A stretch of DNA of 64,000 bases from Marsupella aquatica. Taxonomy: Eukaryota > Marchantiophyta. Shown here piece after piece: positions 13,083 through 23,889 of this stretch. Made by a program: the position numbers and the translations under genes. The notes beneath the pieces are model-generated. The model was not told the origin of the DNA. It saw nothing but the letters and a program-made list of their open reading frames with translations, and made no database searches. Each line of letters opens with the position of its first letter. The stretch's first letter is position 1. The stretch lies in NCBI GenBank assembly GCA_973895155.1, contig OZ316898.1, forward strand, positions 1,674,001 through 1,738,000. The letters are read 5' to 3'.

Positions 13083-13612
13083 TCTCAATGATGTCTTGGT
13101 CGACACGACATCTTTTCCCTCAATGTCTTTGCCGACATCTTGGCCGACATGACATCTTTTTTCTCAACGACTTCTTGGCCAAGATGACATATTTTTTCTC
13201 AGCGACCTCTTGGCTGACATGACATATTTTTTTCTCAATGACTTATTTTCTCTCAACGACCTCTTGGCCATCTTTTTTTCTCAACGACTTCTTTTCTCTC
13301 AACGACCTCTTGGCCGACACAACATCTTTTCTCTCCACGGCCTCTTGGCCGACACTACATCTTTTCTCTCCACGACCTCTTGGCCGACACTACATCTTTT
13401 CTCTCCACGACCTCTTGGCCAACACAACATCTTTTCTCTCCACACCTCTTGGCCAACATTACATCTTTTCTCTCCACAACCTCTTGGCCAACACAACATC
13501 TTTTCTCTCCACGACTCTTGGCCGACACGACATCTTTTCTCTCAATGACCTCTTGGCCGACACGACATCTTTTTTCTCAACGACATCTTGGCCGACATGA
13601 CTTCTTTTGTGC
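13083..13612. repeat. ~34-bp minisatellite array
   Basis: About fifteen direct copies of a ~33-35 bp unit built around CGACCTCTTGGCCGACAC and ACATCTTTTCTCTC. The middle copies (13300-13560) are nearly identical and the outer ones diverge, which is usual for arrays that turn over from the centre. Both edges carry a CTTTTGTGCAA..CACGGGTATT phrase (about 13056 and 13604). The open frames here on both strands are by-products of the repeat. Confidence 0.9.
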
Positions 13613-13629
13613 AACTCACGGGTATTGAG

Positions 13630-15889
13630 CTAGTCAGTAAGAAAACGATGTTGTACTGGGTTATGAATTTGCGTTTTACAAGAGTCAAGCCTAAGTAATG
13701 ATTTCCCAAACCACTGGCCACGAGTAATACTGTCGGAATACATCATCTACGTAAGAGTATACGTACGAATATATACAAATGTTAAACTATACAAGTTCTT
13801 ATTATTTGTAACAACCGTCAGGGAAGTAACTATGCCATATGGTCGAGATTAAGCAAAGAATTTATGATTTACCCTAGCTATCGTACCTATCACGCACTAG
13901 GTCCTGAGCTAGTGAGAGTCAATGAGAATCATTGTAGCGTCTGGAGCAATACAGTGGAGCAAAATTGTTAAGGAGATTCTTGGTTTGGTTCTGGCTGTTA
14001 ACATTGCTGCTACAGAAAGCATCATATGCCCCTTCACATCCCACGCAAGCTATTAATGACGAAGATGGGAACAGGTAAAAGAAGTCGAAGTAGTTAAACG
14101 TTTAACGTTATCTACCCCTCCAAGACTCGTTCTCGAATAATATTATTGCAGTGAACTGATAGAGCAGTATTAGGAAGAGCTGACATGCTCTCCGATCTTT
14201 ACATTAAATCGAAATTACAGTAGAAAGATTCATCTCAACAGCGAGCTCGCGACGCAATGTGAGAGTTGAACATGTCGACAACCGGGCTGTCATTTTCCAG
14301 TCCAGGACGAGTACGACATTAGGAGGACCGCCCCTGTAGGTTGAGGATGGCATTACGAGAAGTCGGGGCCGTTGCATTTTGATTCGCTCTGACATTTTGG
14401 GCAGTAAACTGAATGGAAACGGCCTTGCAAGAACTGGGATCTATTCAAGTAGCGTAGATTCCTATCTTACATGGCAAGCAGTGGCCAAGGAAAGGTCCTT
14501 TCGTCTAGAATTTTAAACCGCCGGAGAGGTGGTCCAAACATTTCCAAACTGGGAAGGGATGAAGTTGATTTAAAAGGTGCTTGGTCAGGAGTCTATCTTT
14601 CGAACACGATGCTTGGTCAGGAGTCTATCTTTCGAACAAGATGCTTGGTCTGGAGTCTATCTTGAGAATAATAAGTGACCGCTCAAGATTATTGTTCTAG
14701 ATTCTCTCTCTAGAATAAGCAGTGACCTCTACTGTTGTAAAGTACGGGAGAATTGACCAAATCGGAACTGATGCATCTGGACTTCATTTGTAGATTTATG
14801 ACTGTATGAAGCGGCCTCCCCACCATAACTCAGTTTTCTACTAGCTGCGATCTCCAAAAAATGCTCAACCTTGTCGACAGAGTTTCGCCCTGGGCTCGGA
14901 CTGCCATAGCTAGGCTGTGGACCGTACCATACCTCATACCTGTCTGGGTATAGGTCCTATGGGTCTATCCAAATCATGTGGGTGCGTGTGAACGCTAGTC
15001 GGCTCGGTGTGTCGAGTTATAGGTATAATGGTCTGCTTGCTCAGACGGATTACAGTAAAGAGCCGGCCAATGTGGCAGACATTGTGCTCTGGTCAACTTG
15101 AAGTCTCCCGTAGATTGACCACGACCTCCACAGACCTAGCAGCTCTTCGAGCTTCGCGCCTTTGAACGGCACCCAACCCCGAAACCTCCGATAACTTGAC
15201 GCGTGCTCGTATCTTGAAGCGTCGATTGGTAACCTTGTCGGAAACGAACGTGGGGCAATTGATTCGTTGTATGACTTCTAGAAGAACTCCTGTTCAGAAT
15301 CTCTCGTTTGTACTTCAGCCCTACCACTAGCGGAGGAAGATATTAGCTAGAATTGGGAAAATCATCTTGTAAGGTCCATGCATGAAATGCATAAAGTCGT
15401 CAATGGCGTCGAAGTAACTAAGGAGACGAATACAAGGCGTGATCTAACTTCAAACCGGGTTCAGACAAGTTAATTTAGGACTTAAGTAGTATGTATAAGT
15501 GGGTGAGAGAGATGGCCCACCCGCAAGAATGTGCCATTTCTGAGTAAGATATCTTGCAGACCACGTCTTGCCGCCTTGATAATTACATGATTGTCCTCAC
15601 TTTGGAGACAATTTGAACACGCTTGTGGCCAATGAACTTGAATCGAGTCTCTCCATCGAGCTGGGCAACGACCGTAGCTAGGTCCCAGGACACTGGGTCG
15701 ACAGGACTCTCATTCTGCAAGTTAAAGGGATGCGATTGTTGGAGAGACTCTAGATACAATTTGGAACTTGCATGCCGTCTGCTCAATCCAGACAGTACAC
15801 AATCAAGCTTCCTTAGTATACTGTTGAGATCAACTTCTACTCTTCGAGCTCGTCCTTGTGGAAGAGCACACGTCGATCCGAACTCAGAA
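13630..15889. other. Intergenic DNA upstream of the F-box gene
   Basis: No gene is recognised on either strand. A 32-bp direct repeat occurs three times at 14578-14673 (core TGCTTGGTCAGGAGTCTATC), with the third copy diverged. The open frame continues upstream of the F-box start to 15623, but that part does not resemble the family. Confidence 0.4.
14578..14673. repeat. 32-bp tandem repeat, three copies
   Basis: Copies start at 14578, 14610 and 14642. The first two differ by one or two bases and the third is more diverged. Confidence 0.85.
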
Positions 15890-17104
15890 ATGTATTCGCC
15901 TCGGGATGTTGAAAATCAGATCCACCGTTTGTGGAAAATTCCGGATGCTGAGGACGTCCATAGCTTAGCCCAGCAGGACCCTGGGCTGTTTCCTCCTGCA
16001 AAAGGAGACTGTAGGTCTTGGAATGATCTCGGCAACGATGCCCTCACAGAGATATTCATCCGGCTACCCTTTGAAGATAGATTGAGAACATTGCCTTTTG
16101 TTTGTAAAGGGTGGAGGGCCACAACGTTAGATCCCGCTTGTTGGCGGAATATTGACATGGAAGGGTGGTTCAAGAAACGTGTGGAGGCAGACTATTGGTG
16201 GGAGTCTGACTGCGAGGCCATGATTGAACGTCTTGTGAAGAAAGCGGTGGATTGGAGCTGCGGCCAACTTGAAGAACTCCGCACAAGACATTGCACTGAT
16301 GCAACCCTTGACTACATCGCTGACAGGTATGGTGATGTCCTTGTTGGATCGAAGTTGTCTCGAAGTTGTAAGTCATATAACTTATCTCTAATTTCTAACT
16401 CTAAGGAACAGACCTGGAACACAGGAATTTTGATGGATTCATTCTATTTGCCACTGCTGGAACCCAATCAAGTTTCGATCGAGAAAGCAAAACATAAGTG
16501 GCACTAGCTGTGAATTGCGGTTGCACGTACTTAGCACTTGAATTGATAGTTTCTTCGTATACTATTTTCTCTCTCCAGGTGCCCTTCGTTATCCGTTCTA
16601 TCAATCTCGAAAAGTCTCTTTGTCACCGATAGATCCGTGGCAAAATTGGCGTCCAGCTGTCCCCAACTCAAAGTACTCGATGTGAGTGACTGCTACAACA
16701 TCTCCAACCAGGCGCTGGAAGCTGTGGGCCTCAATTGCAAGGCTCTAGCCTGGCTCAGTCGCAACATGGTAGATAAAAGCTTTGCCCAACCAAATCTTGA
16801 TCTTGCTCATCGAGTGGGCCCCAATGTCCCAGGCGGGGATGAGGAGGCCATCGCCGTCTCCACGCACATGGTGAACCTCAAACACCTGGAAATGATGAAA
16901 ACGAGCGTCTCAAACAAAGGACTAGCCCACCTGGCCAGAGGCTGTGGACAGCTGGAGAGCTTGAACCTGGCCTGCTGCAAATACTTGTCGCCAGAGGCGA
17001 TTAAAACAGTGTCCGAGAAGTGCCCCAACATTGTTGAGTTCACCAAGCCCATTGCTCCACAAATGCACGTCCACTCTTACCGGCTGCGTGTCCTCTTCGG
17101 TTAG
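15890..17104 (+). CDS. F-box/LRR protein, SKIP1-like
   Basis: Two exons, 15890-16326 and 16579-17104, are joined through a split arginine codon (AG|G) and give 320 residues. Residues about 43-90 form an F-box (NDLGNDALTEIFIRLPFEDR, then VCKGWR and CWRNIDM). After it come cysteine-containing leucine-rich repeats (LEELRTRHCTD, LKVLDVSDCYNISNQAL, LESLNLACC). F-box proteins of this type bind SKP1 and recruit substrates to SCF ubiquitin ligases through the LRRs. The order and wording match the plant SKIP1/FBW2-like group, whose targets are mostly unknown. I chose the ATG at 15890 because the frame upstream to 15623 adds sequence unlike the family. The splice is supported because the DR|CPSLSVLSIS join restores an LRR. 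Confidence 0.8.
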
Positions 17105-18321
17105 TTTCAAGTGCTCACTGTATATAGCTACTGTCGAAGAGTTGGAGCATTCGAAAGTGGACCATAAGTGGTCCGCAAGTAAACTTGATTAAATCTCAAA
17201 CCCTACTCAAGAATTACTATGATGTAGCCTCATGAACGACATTGCCACTATACCCTACTCACTTACAGTATCGAACGAATCCTTGAATTTGAAAGCTTAC
17301 CAAAGTATGGATGACCCTGATCACTTACAGTATCGAACGAATCCTTGAATTCCTTTTATTTCCCATGATTAACTGTATCGCATCAGGATCAATAGGTGAT
17401 GTAGTCCTTGGGCCCCCTCAAACCTTGGGCGATCATCTTTATTGGTCAATGAACAGTTGATTTTCTTGCTACAGAGTACGGAGAGAGGGACTTATCGGCA
17501 GATTCACCACCTTCTTCGCAGTACTTGTCGGATGGGTAAAGCACCTTTCAGATAGTTTTCTACACAGCCTTTTCGGGCTCTTTGATCCAGCCAGGAACAA
17601 ACCACAACGAAGACCATTAGCCCCGTGTTTCTTGGATAAGCTCCGAAAACTCGCATGAAAACTATCTGCATTCGAATTCACTGTTGGAATAGATGTAGGA
17701 ATATATGTCGTCGTTCGAGAAGCAGCTTTCCTGCTACTGCTAGCATGTCTGTCCAAGTTTTGCAGCTGTTCATGTGTTTCCGACCGAATGCTGCACAGAT
17801 GAGAAACTGCTCTTTCTTCTGACTGTAGAAATTTGCTGAGCTTCTTAATTTGGTTGTTTGCTAAGTTTTTTTCAGTTATCCAATTTTAAGTTAACCAATT
17901 TTGACCTGCGATTCGTGGGACAATTCTCAATGCAAGTAGAAGAGTTGTCGCTGCAATTATGAGTTAACGATCAACACTTTTAGACTCAGAGATTTGTGCT
18001 TTTCACGAGGAAATGAAAACATGGACTTGTCATACATCTACATCACCTAACAATACTGGTGTTCCAAGTTTAAAACGTGCCTTCATAAAGTGATGTTTTT
18101 GCTTGAACAACCTTCCATATGTCATTCCCACATCTAAAGTTAATGAACACATTTAACATCAGTTTACGTAACATGTTCGCAAGCAGATGCAACCCACCGA
18201 TCAAGCCACTCAAAGTGCGTTTTAAAGATCACCAGGAAGGCATTCTGAAAGAACAAAAGTACGAGATCTCAAACCCATGATAAACTCAGCGATCACAATC
18301 TTACTTCTTTGACCACTTTAT
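17105..18321. other. Intergenic DNA between two genes
   Basis: Contains a 61-bp-period direct repeat (about 17260-17289 and 17321-17350, TCACTTACAGTATCGAACGA). No gene is recognised; a 95-codon minus-strand frame at 17469-17756 has no family resemblance. Confidence 0.4.
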
Positions 18322-18755
18322 GGCCATACCAACACACACCTTCGCTGGACGGATGGTCTGCAATTCACACAAAATCAAATCTCTTTTCACGAAACAATAA
18401 ATTCCCAAGCAGATGGGCTGAAGTGGAAAGAAATAATTTATTCCAGTTGCACTAGCCCCATTAGACCTTTACATCGTCACTATCAACGACAATATGTATT
18501 TTGAGAGCCATGTGTCTCAAAGTATGTTCTTCGAGACAGGCCATACCAACACACTCCTTCGCTGGACGGATGGTCTGCAATTCACACAAAATCAAATCTC
18601 TTTTCACGAAACAATAAATTCCCAAGCAGATGGGCTGAAGTGGAAAGAAATAATTTATTCCAGTTGCACTAGCCCATTAGACCTTTACATCGTCACTATC
18701 AACGACAATATGTATTTTGAGAGCCATGTGTCTCAAAGTATGTTCTTGAGACAAG
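18322..18755. repeat. ~217-bp tandem duplication
   Basis: Two direct copies, about 18322-18538 and 18539-18755, differ by a few substitutions and one single-base indel (GCCCC versus GCCC). Copy 2 ends within 20 bp of the stop codon of the minus-strand reductase gene, so the duplication probably contributes to or borders that gene's 3' UTR. Confidence 0.9.
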
Positions 18756-18773
18756 GATTTTTGTGAGTACTCT

Positions 18774-21700
18774 CTATTCAATCTTGCGGATATTCTTTAG
18801 ATAGCCTTTCTGCTGTAGGCTTTCCACCGCGTCTGCGACTTGAGATTCAATAGAATGAAACTGTACGCCCAGTTTCTGCGCCTTTCTAGTGTCCGGTTTA
18901 TAAGGGGCTATTTCTTGTGATGGTTCATATGCAGGCCTAATCAAGACAACCAAATCGAATGTTAGTAGAACGAAGAATAATCCTGTCAAACAGTGACTTG
19001 GACGCTCTGGCTCGAATTGAACTCTTGTGACACCGCTATGCAAAAAATAGCTTTTCACCTTCCCTTCTTTCTTGCTTGAATATGAGCATACCAGAGTTAA
19101 ATGCTAGTTTTCTATCAGCTGCTCTTGAAAATTGAGTTCCTTTTCACCTTGCCTTCTTCCGTGCATTGAATATGAGCATACCGGAGTTAAATGCTACTGT
19201 AGCTTTCTATCAGCTGATCTTGCAAATTGAGCTACCAAACTAGATAGAGTAATTTGCTTCTGATTGACGAGCAGGGAACCAGACCGACGGTGAGCCTTTC
19301 CTGGAGTCCTGGACCAATACAAGCTATCTTAATGAACCCTACCAAAATATAAAATGTCGCCCTCACCATCAACGAAATACCAAGGAAAGTCAAACCCCGG
19401 AGCTATGTCGAATTGAAAGACAAAACTTTCTACCGAACTAAACCCTCATTAAAGCATCGAGTCGAGGAGAATGTACAAAAGCGAATCAAAATAAAAGAAC
19501 ATATCACATAGCATGCGAAGCAAGACCCCAACGATACACAAGGATAGGATCTAGAACATACTCGGTGGTAACTGGATACGTCGGATAGAGTCTGTGTAAC
19601 ATCTCCACCAGTTCCCTGTAATGAATCACACGTTCAACCAGAAAATGCCGCCCTTCTGCTTCTGGCTTTTCGTAAGCGAGGATCTGGGCTAAAGAAACAT
19701 CTTTGACATCCACCACGCCCAGGACACTATTCTCATACTTTTTGATCGCGCCTGCAAAATAAGTTTTTTTTTACGAGAGCTTTACTTCAAGCATGCAGAC
19801 AGTCTAAGTACACCCGCTGGACAATATAGTTACAATCGGGTTGAAAAAGGCCGACTTCGAGAACCTCAACAAATCTCCTATACATTAGTGTAAAATCCGT
19901 GCTGCAACTAGATGGTGAAATGAAAGATTTATGAGCATGACACACGTCAACCTTGACTGAAGGCATGGGCAGTTTGGGAAGGGCCATGGTGACTTAGCAC
20001 AAAGTCATGATCCTGTAAGCGGTCTTCATGGAGACCTTGATACACTCACCCGAGAGGTAGTTCAAGAGCAGTTCGCTGCTCGCGTTGAGCGAATGCTGCA
20101 ACATGGTTCCAATTACATAAACAGGGTTCACCACTACCAAGTCGAAATGCTTATCCTTCACGTAGTCCCACGCAGCTTGTTCTGCCAGCGTTTTAGACAA
20201 CGGGTACCATGCCTGTCAAGAGTAACCATAGATGACAAAACGTTAACAACACACAATCAAAATATGAAAAAAATGCCAAGGAGGGCTATTCTACACAGCC
20301 CTATGGCATAATTCTGGACAATTCTCACTCGTAACGGGCCCCAAGTCACAAGAGCAAAGAGCTGCTCTCATTCACCATCCACCCCAACTGGTAATCAAAC
20401 TACAACATGGGTTGAGGTCAAGGGCAACAAATGTATCGAAAAATGCTTGACTTGAAGCTGCTTCAGGAAAATACCCCTCTCTCTCTGCAGAGCTCAGGGT
20501 CACTCCACCAGCTTTCGTCTATAAGTGTGGTTGCATTACGCTCTTTCTTATTCACCAGCATAGCAGCAACCGAAGATATGAGGACTACACGTTTCACACT
20601 CTTAGCTTTGCCGGCTGCCTCAAGTAGATTCAATGTTCCCTTCAACGCTGGATCCAAAAGCTCTGCCTGGAAATGGCACACACCAATCATGAGTCATTAG
20701 TCCCATCCTTGGGTTCCCCGGTAGAACATGCAGAATGTCTGATATAGACCTACACGAAGACAAGTTGTGATTTTCTAGTAGACTCATCAATTACAATATT
20801 GATTTCCAGGTGAAGGTGGAGATGCTGATCAAGAGAACAAATCTTTCCACCGGTACTTTGAACAAAGCTTCTGCATGTCCATGACTGAAAACTTACATAT
20901 AACTTATTACACCTGCAGTGAAGTGTGGAACCAAACGTATTCAAACAGATTCCTGCTTTCCAAACTCCTTAGAATTCTTCGACCTTTCCATTGTGTTTGG
21001 AACATAATACTATCAAGAGTCGAGCAAGAAGCATTCAAGCGTAATGTTTACTTCTTTAGGCGAAACCATTCACCCCGTCACCCCGTGACGTGATGGACCT
21101 CCAAAATGTGACACTGGGGAATGAGCCAAATGTTTTACAGGCGAGATATGGGAAGCCTCCGAATTCTGCAGTGGCTTAGGAAGAATCGTTGCTTACCTGT
21201 GGGTCCTTGGCACTTGTCGCCAAGAACGGTGATGCAGTGTGGAAGACACCGTCAACCCCGTCGACTACTTTATCAAAGGAGCCTGTTTCCAATAGTTCCG
21301 CCTTGTACAGGGTCAGCCTCTCTTTCGCCCCGGGTAGAGCGAGCAGAAAGTCAACTTTGGAAACATCATCTGTTCAACATAACCCACCACATCACTGTCA
21401 GATTAGCAACATCCACCAAAAGAAATGAGTAAACTGTCGCTTAGATTAGGGCTTTCCACCTCTTGTCTACCGGACGCGGCAAAATATGGACTCGATCTCT
21501 TCCTTTGCCTTCGTCTTTAGAGTAATTGGTTTCTCGGGAAATTGAGTCATGTATTCAAGAATCCTGCTTGTCAACCCACTACAGCGACACCCTGAAACCG
21601 TAAAACCATCACGGAGTAAGGACAGCTTCCCGATAATGTCCGTCTCAACGAGGGTATTGCTGGTGGTCTGGACGATGAGGACGGAGATGCGGTTACAGTG

Positions 21701-22810
21701 AGTTCGACGATGAGGATATTGACAGGATATACAGTGGCTGTCTAGTTGAAGGCGGCTCGCTCCGCGCCTTCCCCAGCAGATTGCATATGAATAAGCACGG
21801 GTAGCTTATCTGAGAGGGAGGGCACGATCACGGTGTGATTTCCTTCACGAGGGAACTTTGATCCCCGCTTCAGCTCCCTGTTTTTTGTAGAGAAATAACT
21901 TGCAGAGATTCCTCGCCTTACATTTTGGTGAGATCGTTTCTAATTGCTCTCGCTCTCTCTCCCCCTCTCTGTTACCATGTTCCTGTAGATGAAGGTCTTT
22001 CCTGTGCGTATCGAGAAATGTCTCTAAATATGAAAGACATCATAATGTTCAATGACTGGGCAAGACTGATCTGTGAATTTAAATTAACACAAAAGGTACT
22101 TTTAGTGAAGCTAACAAGGAGCCGACAGTATTAACGTAAGTCACCTTCGTTAGATTCTCTTGACTCATTCATGATACGGGACCTTTCTCCAAACTGTTTT
22201 GCAAGCTGATGACGTGAAGATCATGAATTTAGGACAATATAATGCTACAAGCCTTACCTACCTTCATGTCCACAATTCACTTGTGAAGTTAATCAGCAGT
22301 CGTCATGGGTCACTTTTTTGTGTAGAAGCACCCTGTGTGAACCTCGACTATCGAGCTCAAACGTGACGAAATTTGTGTACGCCCTTGAAAGTGTACTTAT
22401 GATATCTTTATCTAGTCAACATGAATTCTCCAAGTAATTTAAGCATCTCTAAACTAGATTGAAAGCACAATCATTAGCCCAAGGAATTTGTTGTTGGCAT
22501 ACTGGAGATCAGGCAGACTACTGTTGCTGGTTCTCAATTGCTCATTGACATGCCTAAGTGTATCCGGCTCGTGACTTGATAGAGCCACGTATCCAATGCT
22601 CTATCAAATCAAACATGTGTTCAAGAATACTGCTTCGTCAACCCACTGCAAGTAAAGTTGATTGCTATTGACAACCTGCCATATGAAGAAGAGCTTACCT
22701 GGATTTCGAACAGTCCCTCTTACATTGTAACCACGTTCCAGCAAGTCCTTCACCAAGTAAGCGGCAATAAACCCGCTAGCACCCGTCACAGCCACATTCT
22801 TCCCCGCCAT
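18774..22810 (-). CDS. Cinnamoyl-CoA reductase-like NAD(P)H reductase
   Basis: Six exons on the minus strand, 22699-22810, 21197-21369, 20475-20666, 20050-20212, 19562-19751 and 18774-18936, have consistent phases and give 330 residues. The N-terminus carries the Rossmann dinucleotide motif [13 protein letters not shown] (about 9-21) followed by the RNPDD segment. LISSVAA (about 124-130) and WYPLSK (161-166) supply the serine, tyrosine and lysine of extended short-chain dehydrogenases. The family includes cinnamoyl-CoA reductases, CAD-like reductases and dihydroflavonol reductases, cytosolic NADPH enzymes of phenylpropanoid metabolism. The KNWYCYGK signature of bona fide CCR is replaced by GAWYPLSK, so I call it CCR-like with substrate unknown. 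Intron 1 is about 1.3 kb and holds an eIF1A-derived insertion. Confidence 0.85.
21548..22652. repeat. ~38-bp direct repeats flanking the eIF1A insertion
   Basis: A sequence with the cores TTCAAGAAT and GTCAACCCACT occurs at about 21548-21594 and again at 22614-22652, immediately outside the eIF1A-derived segment. The copies differ at a few positions. They look like an insertion-associated duplication of the original intron sequence. Confidence 0.7.
21613..22590 (+). pseudogene. Degenerate copy of eIF1A 3' end and downstream DNA
   Basis: From about 21613 the sequence follows the last ~40 codons of the eIF1A gene (compare 30600 onward: AATGTCCGTCTCAACGAGGG is shared), with frame-breaking differences. 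It then follows the 3' UTR and further downstream sequence to about 31920, including the CTAGATTGAAA and GATCAGGCAGA phrases. Because it extends well past the gene, it is a copied DNA segment rather than a retrocopy. It lies in intron 1 of the CCR-like gene, antisense to it, and cannot encode a functional protein. Confidence 0.8.
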
Positions 22811-23633
22811 TTTCTTCCGCTATCTCCTCACACCAATTCGCTCAATCCCTGCCCCCTGTAGCGACATCAAACCCAATTTCAAATTTACTATCAAAGCAAC
22901 AACACCATGAAGCGGAGATTTCCACATCTAGTGGGTTGGAGCTGTTAAAGCTATGTGTGAGAACAGCTGACAAAGGCTCACCTGTAAAAGACTTCAATTC
23001 TGCTCTATAGAGAATAATGCGAGCACAGTCCTGCCAAGGATTTCTCCTATAAACCTAGTGTAGCATGCATGTAAATCACGGACCATCAGTCTTCACACCC
23101 GACTCAAAATCGAGATCTCAACTTCTCAACTTCAATATCAATCTCCTAGAGTGGATGGCGAGCGATAACCCATCACAAATCACAAACGAGCACTTGTTCA
23201 AGCCTACTGTGGATGCCCAGGGATAAGAATTGAATGCACCCAACTTCCAACAACTGACAAGTCAGCCTCGATGCAGCTGCAAACTGTAGGACGGCGATCT
23301 TTCAAACCTTGGAGACTCACAGATGTAAGAGTTGCCCTGAGCCCGAGCAGGAGGGCGCTGGACTCGAATCTCTTCTTCCCAGACTTCGATCCCGTCCTGG
23401 AGTTCTCCGATTGATAGCTTTCGATCGCCTTTATATTCAGAAGCTTTAAAAGAGGAACCCGGCCACGAAGTTGCGAGAGAATCTAATAACAAATTGCGCG
23501 ATGAGTGATGTGCAGCTGGAAACCGAAGAGGGACGGGTTCTCGGGAACATACATTCCTTTCCGTCGTATCGGAGCCGTCATTCTAGGACTTATTAAGTAT
23601 ATATAATGTTAACCTGTGGTCAGGTGAGGGAAC
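22811..23633. other. Upstream region of the CCR-like gene and of the tRNA
   Basis: This is the presumed promoter of the minus-strand reductase and the 5' flank of the tRNA. No open frame resembles a protein family. An AT-rich TATATAAT stretch at about 23600 lies about 30 bp before the tRNA, a common arrangement for plant tRNA genes. Confidence 0.4.
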
Positions 23634-23706
23634 GGGGATGTAGCTCAGATGGTAGAGCGCTCGCTTAGCATGCGAGAGGTACGGGGATCGATACCCCGCA
23701 TCTCCA
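23634..23706 (+). tRNA. tRNA-Ala (anticodon AGC)
   Basis: The 73-nt sequence folds into a cloverleaf. The acceptor stem is GGGGATG/CATCTCC with discriminator A, the D arm is GCTC..GAGC, the anticodon stem CTCGC/GCGAG encloses loop TTAGCAT, and the T stem CGGGG/CCCCG encloses ATCGATA. There is no intron. The A at the first T-loop position is a known feature of plant tRNA-Ala. A short T run follows about 10 bp downstream and could end RNA polymerase III transcription. Confidence 0.97.
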
Positions 23707-23889
23707 CTTCTTTGATATTTTACTCATCTGCGGAATATTATTAACTCTGAACGAGTTAATAATTAGAGTATGCGTCACGTCTGCGAAGCGGTATCAGTCA
23801 GCGTGACGCCCTGACGGCTCATGGCTCAATGCAACGAAGGTGCTCTTCGAATGTGTAGGGAACCAAATCCAACAACTTCCCCTATATAA

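Noticed and set aside
13210-13628. Overlapping ~110-codon frames on both strands with a repeated FSLHDLLADTTS-like pattern
   Set aside because: They are translations of the 34-bp minisatellite; the unit length keeps several frames open and no family or start context supports a gene.
15623-15889. Upstream extension of the F-box frame by 89 codons
   Set aside because: The added sequence has no resemblance to the family and the F-box lies close to the N-terminus in relatives, so the ATG at 15890 is preferred.
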